Source: Bacteroidota bacterium (GTDB taxonomy: Bacteria > Bacteroidota > Bacteroidia > B-17B0 > Aurantibacillaceae). From it: a stretch of 64,000 bases of DNA. A program made the translations under genes and the position numbers. The notes beneath the pieces were generated by a model. The model ran no database searches, was not told the origin of the DNA, and was given only the letters and a program-made list of their open reading frames with translations. Where the stretch lies: the NCBI GenBank assembly GCA_020403265.1, contig JADBXZ010000036.1, positions 44,483 to 108,482 of the forward strand, given 5' to 3'. Each line of letters opens with the position of its first letter. The first letter of the stretch is position 1. Positions 57,022 to 64,000 of the stretch are shown here, one piece after another.

Positions 57022-57216
57022 GTCCTTTTGCTTAGATCAAAAGGACCAAAAATCAAGGCTTCAAAATTTTTTCTTGCAATTTTAAGTCCGCAGCAAGCTG
57101 GAAATTTGAAACGCGCCTGCTGCCCACTAGCCAACGCCCGCGCGAAACAGCCCAAATTTCCTACGCACAGGCATAACTCCTTTTGCTGCTTTCTTAAATC
57201 GCTAAGAAAAAATTTT
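57022..57216. repeat. GC-rich intergenic element with inverted repeats
   Basis: The element opens with a 9-bp hairpin (57022-57030 with 57038-57046). A 13-bp exact inverted repeat (57063-57075 and 57204-57216) encloses a core that is much richer in G and C than its surroundings (57087-57180). The core can be read as short ORFs on both strands (57028-57240 plus, 56937-57275 minus), but neither has a recognisable family, a credible start context or protein-like composition. From memory, similar islands recur in other Bacteroidota genomes. It could be a REP/MITE-like repeat or a structured RNA. Confidence 0.55.
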
Positions 57217-57279
57217 AATGCCATTATAAAGAACATGTAAAGAATTAAACCGTAAAAGCACTCTTTAAGGAACAACTAA

Positions 57280-60021
57280 TTATTCTTTCACCATTTTTTT
57301 GGTGTCAACAATTTCGCCATCCACTATTAAGCTATAAACATATAAGCCTGCGCTTAAATCGTTTGCAAACACATTTAATTGTCCGCGCCCTTTAGTAGTA
57401 ATATCAACAGTTCTGATGATTTTGCCCTCGATGGTTTTAAACACCATTTGCGCAAATTTATATTTGGCGGGTACGTTGTAAGTAATGGTGGTTTGTTCTG
57501 CAAATGGATTTGGTGTATTTTGGTTTAATACAATTACATCCGCATCGCTTAAATTAATGTTTTGCTGATTAATAGTGCCACCTGCGATGCCGGTTAAACG
57601 GACATTAGAATTAGAACAACATGAACTAACACTTGAGGTTATAGCTGTTATTAAACTATCTTGCGTATGATTTTGTTTCTCTAATTGTTGTATAGCTTTA
57701 ACCAAATAAGGAATTAATTCGAGGTATGCAACTGATTTTTTACCAGATGCAGGATTGGTTTTTACCAAATTCGGCAACACCGTATCAACCTCCTGCGCAA
57801 TAAAGCCTGCGTGTAAGCCGTTCATATCAGGCGTTAATGGTGTATTCCAATTGTATGTTACAGGCCTTAGTTTTTTAATTATTGCCAACGAGTTAGGTAT
57901 GTTTGTTACAGAATTTTTTAGTGTAGCATCAGATGGGTAGGTGATGCCTGCTGCGGAGATAGTTCCGTTAACATCAAGCAATGAACCAAAACCTACTGCG
58001 GCAGGGTTTGGGTAACCAATGGAAATTCCGCCACCATTTTGTGGCACATAAATGGCATGTGCCTGTGGAGCGCCAACACAACCACCACCACCTATAGCCT
58101 CAAACCAACCTGCTATTTGAGAGCAACCCGGGTTTAAGTTACTCATAAAACTTTTAACGCCAATTACATCTGTAACACCCGGTGAACCGCCCGCGGCATC
58201 TTGATTTTCAACATTTATACCTATACTTCCGGCGTTTCCTGAATTTTGAAGCACATCTAATTTAGCAATTGGTAAACAGGTAGTACCAATACCAACATTG
58301 TTGTTAACTGCGCCTTGACCGCCAAAAATAAAATTATTGTTGTTTAAAGGAATTTCCCAATTAGTTGTAAGTGGGTTGGCGCCACTGGCACAAACACCAC
58401 CAAGGTTTACTGCGGCAGGCGCGTTGGTTAAAATTACATCGCCGTTAGCAGGGTTTACACTTAATACTTGGTTATTACTTGCTAATGGTGTAGCTCCGGC
58501 TAAATCAGTAAGCCTTAAACCACTTATGTTATTAACTGCACCCTTACTTACTTCTAATAAGTTACCTGGTGTACAGAGTATCGGAAGGGTTCCAATACCA
58601 ACATTACCCGTGTTGGCTAATGTTCTGCTAAATACAAAATTGTTATTTGCTATTGGTATTTCGTAATTTGCCGGTAAAGGATTTTGAGCAAGTCCGCAAT
58701 TATTTCCAAGTGTATTTGCAGCATTTGTTAATACAACATCTCCATCTTGGTCAACTGTTAAAATCTTCGAATTGTTTATTCCATTTACTCCATTAGCCAG
58801 TACCGGACTTGCAGATGTTAGTTGTGTAAAACGTAGGCCGCTTGAATTTGCACTACCATATTTACTTGCACCATTTGCACTGAGCTCTAATGTATTACCT
58901 ACACCGCAAAATCCACCTGCTGTTGTTGGTTGACCTCCAATCCCAACTCCACCGGTTTGATTGATGAAATTAGAAAACCATAGATTCCTATTTCCAATTG
59001 GTACATATCGATTAGAAGTTAAAGTATTAAAAAAATAAGGGAGGATATTTGAACAATCAAAACCAAGTTGAATGATATTACCAGGTGCAATCGAAATACC
59101 ATTGTTGCTTGTTATGTTTATGGTAGGTGTAGTTAAAACCACATCTCCATTTTGGTCCACCGTTAATACTTTTGTACTATTTACGCCGTTTACACCGTTT
59201 GCTAAAGGAGTATTAGCGCTTGTTAAATTTGTAAAACGTAAACCACTGCTGCCATTAATACTGCCAAAATACGGATCGTTTAAGGCTGGAATTAAACCTG
59301 CTGATGACGTAATTTCAATTCTATTATTTGGCAGGTTTGCTGGTATGTTTAAATTATTACCAATACGCAACCTACCTGCTGGATTCATCATCATTTTAAT
59401 ATTACCTGCGTTTTGCCATGTGAAAGCAACGCGGTTAGTTATTTCGTTTAAACTAGATAAACCAGTTGTAAAGGGGGTAAAATTTTTTCCTACAATAAAT
59501 CTGTGTACTGGAAAATTGTTAACACCAGGCGCATTGTCATTGGCGTTATTAATATTTCCAATTGTGCTTATGGCTGGGCCTCTTTGGATTGCATCTAGTG
59601 ATCCTATATAAGAAGGCACAAGTGTGCCAGCAGTTGCGCTCGCATCTATTAAACCCATAAAACTATTTGGACTTTTTGAAGTGGTTCCACCAATTAAAAA
59701 ATCACCGGGACCTGTTGAGGCAGTTAATACGGAAACATTAAAAAGTGGTGCAGCCGCAGGAGGATTTCCAACACTTAAATAGCCGGCATTGTTACCACCA
59801 AACGGATTATTGTTTATTCCATTTTGAATAAACATACGTTGTATGCCATTTGTGTGAAAACGAATACCTACATTATTACCCGCAACGGTGCCTAAAATAT
59901 TGTTTGCAGCATTAATGGCTACAGGTGGCGGGAAAGTATTGTTGCCTCCGCCAATCCAATTTTGAGCATTGCTACTAATAGCTATACTTAAGCATAATCC
60001 GAAAAATAGTCTTTTTTTCAT
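57280..60021 (-). CDS. Tail-fibre-like secreted protein with S74 auto-cleavage domain and T9SS type A domain
   Basis: The 913-residue protein has a signal peptide (FFGLCLSIAISSNAQ) and a long Asn/Gly/Thr-rich shaft with repeated blocks (SSGLRFT(N/Q)LTSA...LANGVNG...VDQ(N/D)GDVVLT). An intramolecular chaperone of the Peptidase_S74 type (about 695-790) follows, with YPSDATLKNSV containing the Ser-Lys dyad, and then GLHAGFIAQEVDTVLPNLV. A type A sorting domain (from QNTPNPFAEQTTITY) ends it. S74 domains normally trimerise phage fibres and cut themselves off. Here cleavage would also release the sorting domain, which is puzzling. Its start overlaps the upstream gene by four bases (ATGA). Confidence 0.82.
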   Translation of the reverse strand: MKKRLFFGLCLSIAISSNAQNWIGGGNNTFPPPVAINAANNILGTVAGNNVGIRFHTNGIQRMFIQNGINNNPFGGNNAGYLSVGNPPAAAPLFNVSVLTASTGPGDFLIGGTTSKSPNSFMGLIDASATAGTLVPSYIGSLDAIQRGPAISTIGNINNANDNAPGVNNFPVHRFIVGKNFTPFTTGLSSLNEITNRVAFTWQNAGNIKMMMNPAGRLRIGNNLNIPANLPNNRIEITSSAGLIPALNDPYFGSINGSSGLRFTNLTSANTPLANGVNGVNSTKVLTVDQNGDVVLTTPTINITSNNGISIAPGNIIQLGFDCSNILPYFFNTLTSNRYVPIGNRNLWFSNFINQTGGVGIGGQPTTAGGFCGVGNTLELSANGASKYGSANSSGLRFTQLTSASPVLANGVNGINNSKILTVDQDGDVVLTNAANTLGNNCGLAQNPLPANYEIPIANNNFVFSRTLANTGNVGIGTLPILCTPGNLLEVSKGAVNNISGLRLTDLAGATPLASNNQVLSVNPANGDVILTNAPAAVNLGGVCASGANPLTTNWEIPLNNNNFIFGGQGAVNNNVGIGTTCLPIAKLDVLQNSGNAGSIGINVENQDAAGGSPGVTDVIGVKSFMSNLNPGCSQIAGWFEAIGGGGCVGAPQAHAIYVPQNGGGISIGYPNPAAVGFGSLLDVNGTISAAGITYPSDATLKNSVTNIPNSLAIIKKLRPVTYNWNTPLTPDMNGLHAGFIAQEVDTVLPNLVKTNPASGKKSVAYLELIPYLVKAIQQLEKQNHTQDSLITAITSSVSSCCSNSNVRLTGIAGGTINQQNINLSDADVIVLNQNTPNPFAEQTTITYNVPAKYKFAQMVFKTIEGKIIRTVDITTKGRGQLNVFANDLSAGLYVYSLIVDGEIVDTKKMVKE

Positions 60022-60977
60022 TGTTTTATAATTTTAAGTTTATATTTTGATTTGTTTTTTTCATCAATCTCTAGTATGTATACTCCGTTTGGCAACTTGT
60101 TTATGTCAATTATATTATTAGATACAATAAGCTCTAATTTATTTCCAAAAGTGTCAAACAATCTGGCGCTTGACAAGTTATCGAAATTACTCAAATACAG
60201 TTTTCCTTGCGTCGGATTTGGATACACTCTAAAGTTTATATTCTCAGAAGTTGTTTTCTTGAAATTAGTAAATGTATAATTTTTTGTAAAAAGGGAATCA
60301 GTGCTTATACAAATATCATCTAGATAATAGTAACTACTACATATATTAGACCCATCCATAATGAGTGTATCAGTCATATTATCTAAATAAAAATTCCCTA
60401 ACGTTATAAATTTATATGCTGAATCAGCAATAAAAGAACCAAATACCTGTGTCCAATTCAACGAATCTGTAATAAAACTTGTATTGTTAACTTGCGGAGA
60501 ATAATTTGCTGTAATTGGTCCTAAAAAGCTTACGGATGCATTCGTAAACAAAACTCCAATATTTTTTATAGCACAATTTACCTGAATTGAACTACTAATA
60601 CTAAGACATGTTTTAAATGATGCAAAATATTTTGTACCAACAATCAATGACCCAGTTAATTGGCCTTGGATGTATTCTCTTACATTATACCCAATAGAAT
60701 GAGTAATATAATTACCCACCGCACAATAAGCATTACCAGAAGCTGGGATTTGATAGCCCCCCCAATTTTTTGGTACATGAAAATCAGGGTTCATTGAACA
60801 AATATTAAAATAATCTGCTGAATTATATTCTTTCCAACCCACAGCATAGTTTACTTGGCTCTGATTATTAGGACAGGTTGTGAATGTTTCAAAACTAGGA
60901 TTCATAACTAAGTTTTGTTGACAATAGACTAAATTGGAAAGTGCAAAAAATGAGAGTATAAAATTTGTTTTTTTCAT
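60018..60977 (-). CDS. Secreted jelly-roll protein with T9SS type A sorting domain (module A)
   Basis: The 319-residue protein has a signal peptide (FILSFFALSNLVYCQ) and a domain of about 215 residues starting NLVMNPSFETFTTCPNNQSQ and ending SSYYYLDDICIS, like a carbohydrate-binding jelly roll. The type A sorting domain starts at FRVYPNPTQGKLYLS. It is paralogous to the 62660-63604 protein in the first domain but not in the sorting domain. A G7 tract lies at 60757-60763. The operon promoter is the TATATTTG element at 61010. Confidence 0.8.
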   Translation of the reverse strand: MKKTNFILSFFALSNLVYCQQNLVMNPSFETFTTCPNNQSQVNYAVGWKEYNSADYFNICSMNPDFHVPKNWGGYQIPASGNAYCAVGNYITHSIGYNVREYIQGQLTGSLIVGTKYFASFKTCLSISSSIQVNCAIKNIGVLFTNASVSFLGPITANYSPQVNNTSFITDSLNWTQVFGSFIADSAYKFITLGNFYLDNMTDTLIMDGSNICSSYYYLDDICISTDSLFTKNYTFTNFKKTTSENINFRVYPNPTQGKLYLSNFDNLSSARLFDTFGNKLELIVSNNIIDINKLPNGVYILEIDEKNKSKYKLKIIKQ

Positions 60978-61009
60978 ATAACTAATTTACAAAAATTAGC
61001 TTTGTTTAA

Positions 61010-61046
61010 CAAATATACAAAATAAAACATAAAGTGCAATATATGC
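61010..61046 (-). promoter_or_regulatory. Module A promoter with overlapping operator-like site
   Basis: On the minus strand TTG (61037-61039) lies 19 bases upstream of TATATTTG (61010-61017), a full match to the Bacteroidota consensus. The imperfect palindrome GCAATATATGC (61036-61046) overlaps the -33 element. The leader to the ATG at 60977 can fold into a CTAATTT/AAATTAG hairpin. Module B has nearly the same leader. Confidence 0.65.
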
Positions 61047-61082
61047 CGTAATAATTTTATGTTAATAAATTGAGTTTTGTGT

Positions 61083-61316
61083 GTGGCAAAAAAGCCGTTA
61101 TCACATACTCTCATTTTGCTTAAAGTTGCTGCTAAGTTGAAGCACTTGAGAAAAGAAGCCGGTTATAAAAGCTATGAAGCTTTCGCGTTAGATAACGAGT
61201 TAGACCGCAAACAGTATTGGAGAATAGAGAATGGCCAAAACCTAACTTTAAAAACCTTGGTAACTATTTTAAATAAACATAAAATCAGTTTAGAAGATTT
61301 TTTTAAAGGGATTTGA
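61083..61316 (+). CDS. Small XRE-type HTH regulator (module A)
   Basis: With GTG at 61083 the protein has 77 residues (a TTG two codons earlier is also possible). The helix-turn-helix is KLKHLRKEAGYKSYEAFALDN followed by ELDRKQYWRIENGQNLTLKTL, and it ends ISLEDFFKGI. It is transcribed away from the two secreted-protein genes of module A and probably represses them through the site at 61036-61046. Confidence 0.8.
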   Translation: MAKKPLSHTLILLKVAAKLKHLRKEAGYKSYEAFALDNELDRKQYWRIENGQNLTLKTLVTILNKHKISLEDFFKGI

Positions 61317-61348
61317 TGAATTATAAAATAAATTTGATTTACTCCAGT

Positions 61349-62653
61349 TTATAAAATCCAGTTTCGCCAACCAGCAGCACCAATAGAAGTTTTGCTAGTA
61401 ATGCCTCCACCTGCTGTTGTTGGCTGACCTCCAACCCCTACACCACCGGTATTATTGTTAAAGGTCGTAAACCAAAGGTTGTTATTTATTAAAAGGACTG
61501 TTCTATTGGTTGTAAAAGTAGCGGCGGCAAAGCCCGCAGGATTATTACATGGCGCGCCAAGCTGAAATGTTCCCCCATTATTCCAAATACCATTATTGGC
61601 ATTTGCAACATTTGGAACATAAATTACATCACCCTGTGGACTTAATGATAAAACGCCGGGACCCGGATTAGCCTGAGGTGTATTGGCGGCAGTTAAACGC
61701 GTGAAACGCAAACCACTGCTGCCAGCCGCTAAAATAGCAGGAATAGGACTACTATTAAGCGCATCAATTTCTACTGTATTATTTGGTGTGTTGGAATGAA
61801 ACCCAAAGCGTCTTAAATTTGTGTTAGATCTGGCATTAAAATATAAATCTCCTGAATTTGTGGTTTGAAACTCACTAAAAACACCGTTTACCGGGTTAGC
61901 GTTATAAGCATAAGTTAAACGAAGTTGTGCAGCGTTAGCATTTAAACCTGTTGCAGGATCAACATCTAAAATCTCTACACGTCTAGTTGGTTCTGCAAAT
62001 GGGTTAATTAATTGAAAGTTACCTACACCAAACGACCCAGAATTTGGTGTAGGATTAAATCTACCCAATTCAACACCAGCAAGCGAACCAGCCAATGGGT
62101 TTGGACCACCTGTAAAATTAAAACTTAAAAAATCTGTTCCTGCACCCCCAAAAGCATCATCACTCCAATTTATTACAGCATAGCTTTGATTCAAACCTAC
62201 ATTCCGCAAACCAACATACATACCATCACTATTTTCAGTCATTAAAACACCCGTATTAAACCAGTTTCTTAAACCAGCTGTAAAACCAAAAGAACCTGTG
62301 GTATTATTGCCATGTATGTGTAAATGTGCTTTAGGGGTAAAAAAACTGCCCGACGTAAACGGATCAAATACTCTACCAAGGCCAATCCAATGCCCACCTT
62401 GATTAAATTTGCCACTTGCTGCGCTACCCGTAAATAATTGCGCCGGGTTGTTATCTATAAAAATATCTTGCGCGCCGTTTACACCCATGCGCAGCCAGGT
62501 GTTGTTGCCAGGGGCTGTCCCTAAAAAATTGTTGGTGGCGTTTACGAAATTTGGAGCAAAAATATTGTTTCCTCCTAAAATCCAATTAGCCCCAATTTGG
62601 CCTTTTGCCATGATTGCAATTAAAATTGCAGCTGTTGTAATAGTTTTTTTCAT
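61349..62653 (-). CDS. Truncated paralogue of the S74 fibre protein (module B)
   Basis: The 434-residue protein has a signal peptide (TTAAILIAIMAKGQ) and the same opening as the 913-residue protein (NWILGGNNIF versus NWIGGGNNTF, then ATNNFLGT and N-G-I/A-Q). Homology continues to NLWFTTFNNNTGGVGVGGQPTTAGG and then stops, with a short unrelated end (WRNWIL). The rest of the shaft, the S74 domain and the sorting domain are missing. It is either an eroded copy or a short secreted variant. The gene ends 33 bases from the end of the module A regulator gene. Confidence 0.7.
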   Translation of the reverse strand: MKKTITTAAILIAIMAKGQIGANWILGGNNIFAPNFVNATNNFLGTAPGNNTWLRMGVNGAQDIFIDNNPAQLFTGSAASGKFNQGGHWIGLGRVFDPFTSGSFFTPKAHLHIHGNNTTGSFGFTAGLRNWFNTGVLMTENSDGMYVGLRNVGLNQSYAVINWSDDAFGGAGTDFLSFNFTGGPNPLAGSLAGVELGRFNPTPNSGSFGVGNFQLINPFAEPTRRVEILDVDPATGLNANAAQLRLTYAYNANPVNGVFSEFQTTNSGDLYFNARSNTNLRRFGFHSNTPNNTVEIDALNSSPIPAILAAGSSGLRFTRLTAANTPQANPGPGVLSLSPQGDVIYVPNVANANNGIWNNGGTFQLGAPCNNPAGFAAATFTTNRTVLLINNNLWFTTFNNNTGGVGVGGQPTTAGGGITSKTSIGAAGWRNWIL

Positions 62654-62659
62654 ATTGTT

Positions 62660-63604
62660 TTACTTTAGTATTTGTAAAAATGATTTATTTGAATAATTAT
62701 TTTGACAATTCACAATCACGTAGTATGTACCTGAGGGTAAGCGCCCACCATTCCAATCGTTCTGATAATCATTGCTTATAAAAACTTGGTTTCCCCATCG
62801 ATTATATATTTCTATCCTTGTATATGGAGCAATGTTTTTTATTTCCAAAAAATCATTATGCCCATCACCATTGGGTGTAATTACTTCGGGGACAATCAAA
62901 TTACCATTAATCATTGAATTATTATCGTTGGTTGTTGTGAGTGAAACTTCGTCTATAAAATAATAAGCTCCGTTTATTGAACCTAAAGAGTTTGAATTAT
63001 CTTTAGTTGTTGATAAGTCATTAAAAAAGTTACCAATCACCAAATATTTACCAGTTAATTTTGGTGAAAAAGTAAGCGTAATTTTATTCCAGCTAGTATC
63101 ACTAAGGGTAATATTGCAGAAAGCATCGGGTTGGATGTTAATGTTATTTTCAAAGTATGAACGTAATCCAAGGGTGTCATCTAAAACAACCACACCTAAA
63201 TTATTTACAGAAAACATACTGTTTTTTGCAAGTGCAAAGTATGCTGTAAAAGTATATGATTGATTATTATTAAGATTAGCTCCTAAACTCACAGCAATGT
63301 ACTCTCTACAATTTGCTTTTGATGGATAATAAGCCAAAAAACCACAGTATGAATTGCCATCAAACGGATTAATATCACCAGCAAAATTTTGTGGAATGGC
63401 AACTTGAGTCAATACAGCACATCTATTAAAATAATCACTACTAGTTCCGGTTGGATCAAACCAATGAATACAGTATCTTAACTGTGCCTGACTATTGGGG
63501 CAAGTATCATACAATTCAAAACTCCCATTAGGAACTAAATTTTGTTGGGCTTTGTATGTGAAGTTTATAAGCAAGACCAGTATAATTATGAGTTTTTGTT
63601 TCAT
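62660..63604 (-). CDS. Secreted jelly-roll protein with T9SS type B sorting domain (module B)
   Basis: The 314-residue protein has a signal peptide (LIIILVLLINFTYKAQ), then a domain beginning NLVPNGSFELYDTCPNSQAQ and ending GAYYFIDEVSL, homologous to module A. The C-terminus is type B (PEVITPNGDGHNDFLEIKN, IYNRWGNQVF, and the final SFLQILK), as in gliding-associated proteins. It lies six bases upstream of the truncated fibre gene. Confidence 0.83.
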   Translation of the reverse strand: MKQKLIIILVLLINFTYKAQQNLVPNGSFELYDTCPNSQAQLRYCIHWFDPTGTSSDYFNRCAVLTQVAIPQNFAGDINPFDGNSYCGFLAYYPSKANCREYIAVSLGANLNNNQSYTFTAYFALAKNSMFSVNNLGVVVLDDTLGLRSYFENNINIQPDAFCNITLSDTSWNKITLTFSPKLTGKYLVIGNFFNDLSTTKDNSNSLGSINGAYYFIDEVSLTTTNDNNSMINGNLIVPEVITPNGDGHNDFLEIKNIAPYTRIEIYNRWGNQVFISNDYQNDWNGGRLPSGTYYVIVNCQNNYSNKSFLQILK

Positions 63605-63649
63605 ATAACTAATTTACTAAAATTAGCTTTGTTTAACAAATATATGAAA
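63605..63649 (-). promoter_or_regulatory. Module B leader and promoter, near copy of module A
   Basis: Counting away from the ATG, 45 of the first 48 bases equal those of module A (60978 onward). They include TATATTTG (63637-63644, minus strand) and the CTAATTT/AAATTAG leader hairpin next to the start codon. The -33 TTG of module A reads TGC here. Conservation of an untranslated leader points to a shared origin and perhaps to a functional hairpin. Confidence 0.65.
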
Positions 63650-63659
63650 TAATTAACAC

Positions 63660-63677
63660 TATAGCATATATGCTATA
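63660..63677 (+). promoter_or_regulatory. 18-bp perfect palindrome between the module B genes
   Basis: TATAGCATATATGCTATA is its own reverse complement. It lies upstream of the -7 element of the secreted operon, around the -33 position, and eight bases before the earliest start of the HTH gene. Its centre GCATATATGC corresponds to GCAATATATGC in module A. It is probably the operator of the adjacent HTH protein. Confidence 0.65.
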
Positions 63678-63685
63678 ACATTTTT

Positions 63686-63934
63686 TTGTTAAATGTTGGT
63701 ATTTCGCTTAAATTGAATTTTAGAAGCGAAAAAATATTAATCCATTTTGGAAAACATTTAAAAAAGCTACGACAACAAAGAGGCATTACTCAAGAAGATT
63801 TAGCATACAGTTCCGGAATTTCGCTTTCACAAATTGCAAGGATAGAAACGGGTAAAATTAATCCGACACTTTGTACACTAATTGAAATTGCTAAAAACTT
63901 AAAAGTATCTAAACAAGAATTTTTTAACTTTTAA
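63686..63934 (+). CDS. Small XRE-type HTH regulator (module B)
   Basis: The protein has 82 residues from TTG at 63686; a second TTG at 63713 would give 73. The helix-turn-helix is HLKKLRQQRGITQEDLAYSSG and ISLSQIARIETGKINPTL, a classic Cro/C1 pattern, and it ends VSKQEFFNF. It is related to the module A regulator in length, placement and end, but only moderately in sequence. Confidence 0.82.
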   Translation: MLNVGISLKLNFRSEKILIHFGKHLKKLRQQRGITQEDLAYSSGISLSQIARIETGKINPTLCTLIEIAKNLKVSKQEFFNF

Positions 63935-63968
63935 ACTGTTTAACATAACCACACTAGCCCAATTTTAA

Positions 63969-64000
63969 ATGCAACAGAAAAGGAAAATTTATACAGGTGC
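63969..64000 (+). CDS. Possible start of a further gene
   Basis: An ATG at 63969 opens a frame MQQKRKIYTG that runs off the window. It is too short to judge. Confidence 0.2.
   Translation, partial: MQQKRKIYTG

Noticed and set aside
56937..57275. ORF of 112 codons on the minus strand and of 70 codons on the plus strand
   Set aside because: Both cover the GC-rich inverted-repeat element, lack family features, and are best explained as chance frames.

Overview
The window comes from a low-GC member of the Bacteroidota, probably close to the Flavobacteriales. Support: secreted proteins ending in type IX secretion (T9SS) sorting domains of type A and type B; TAnnTTTG-type promoters; the DUF4199, DUF4249 and DUF6265 families; tandem OmpH genes; an atpD-atpC pair; Rho with a long N-terminal insertion; and a DnaK whose phosphate-1 loop reads GGGTHD. 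No rRNA, tRNA, CRISPR array or insertion sequence was recognised. T9SS cargo is abundant, but no T9SS machinery gene is present.

Layout. 1-8.2 kb: a 5'-truncated HTTM membrane protein, a methyltransferase, an M1 peptidase, a lipoprotein, DUF4199, rho and a DUF4249 lipoprotein. 8.2-10.8 kb: dnaK behind a sigma-54-like promoter, then a DUF6265 protein. 10.9-18.3 kb: a surface-protein operon on the minus strand whose first gene carries a C9 tract near its start, next to a T9SS gene that has lost its 5' end. 18.3-19.9 kb: a class II Fic protein preceded by two matching palindromes. 19.9-32 kb: atpC/atpD, a propeller-SpoIIE phosphatase, ribF with an overlapping LRR gene, an RRM protein, an M20 peptidase operon, a BNR-repeat protein and an S4 protein. 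32-36.5 kb: a 1482-residue type B T9SS adhesin-like protein. 36.6-46.7 kb: a SWIM protein, Mrp, MBL hydrolase, an amine oxidase-like protein, a rimB-rimK-aspartoacylase cluster and a PD40 protein.

46.8-52.6 kb is one tightly overlapping operon: TetR regulator, CutA-like protein, ABC exporter subunit, HlyD adaptor and TolC channel. It looks like a type I export system, but the ABC protein has lost the Walker A and signature motifs. It is followed by a catalytic-domain-less ALDH, a MORN/YwqK-like protein, a B12-binding MerR regulator and two OmpH chaperones.

57-64 kb is the most unusual part. Two copies of one module lie side by side. Each has a small HTH gene on the plus strand and, divergent from it, a secreted protein followed by a tail-fibre-like protein. 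The two divergent control regions share 45 of 48 bases next to the start codon, a TATATTTG promoter element and a palindromic site. The two paralogous secreted proteins end in different T9SS sorting domains (type A and type B), and one of the two fibre proteins is truncated. A GC-rich inverted-repeat element lies at the left edge.
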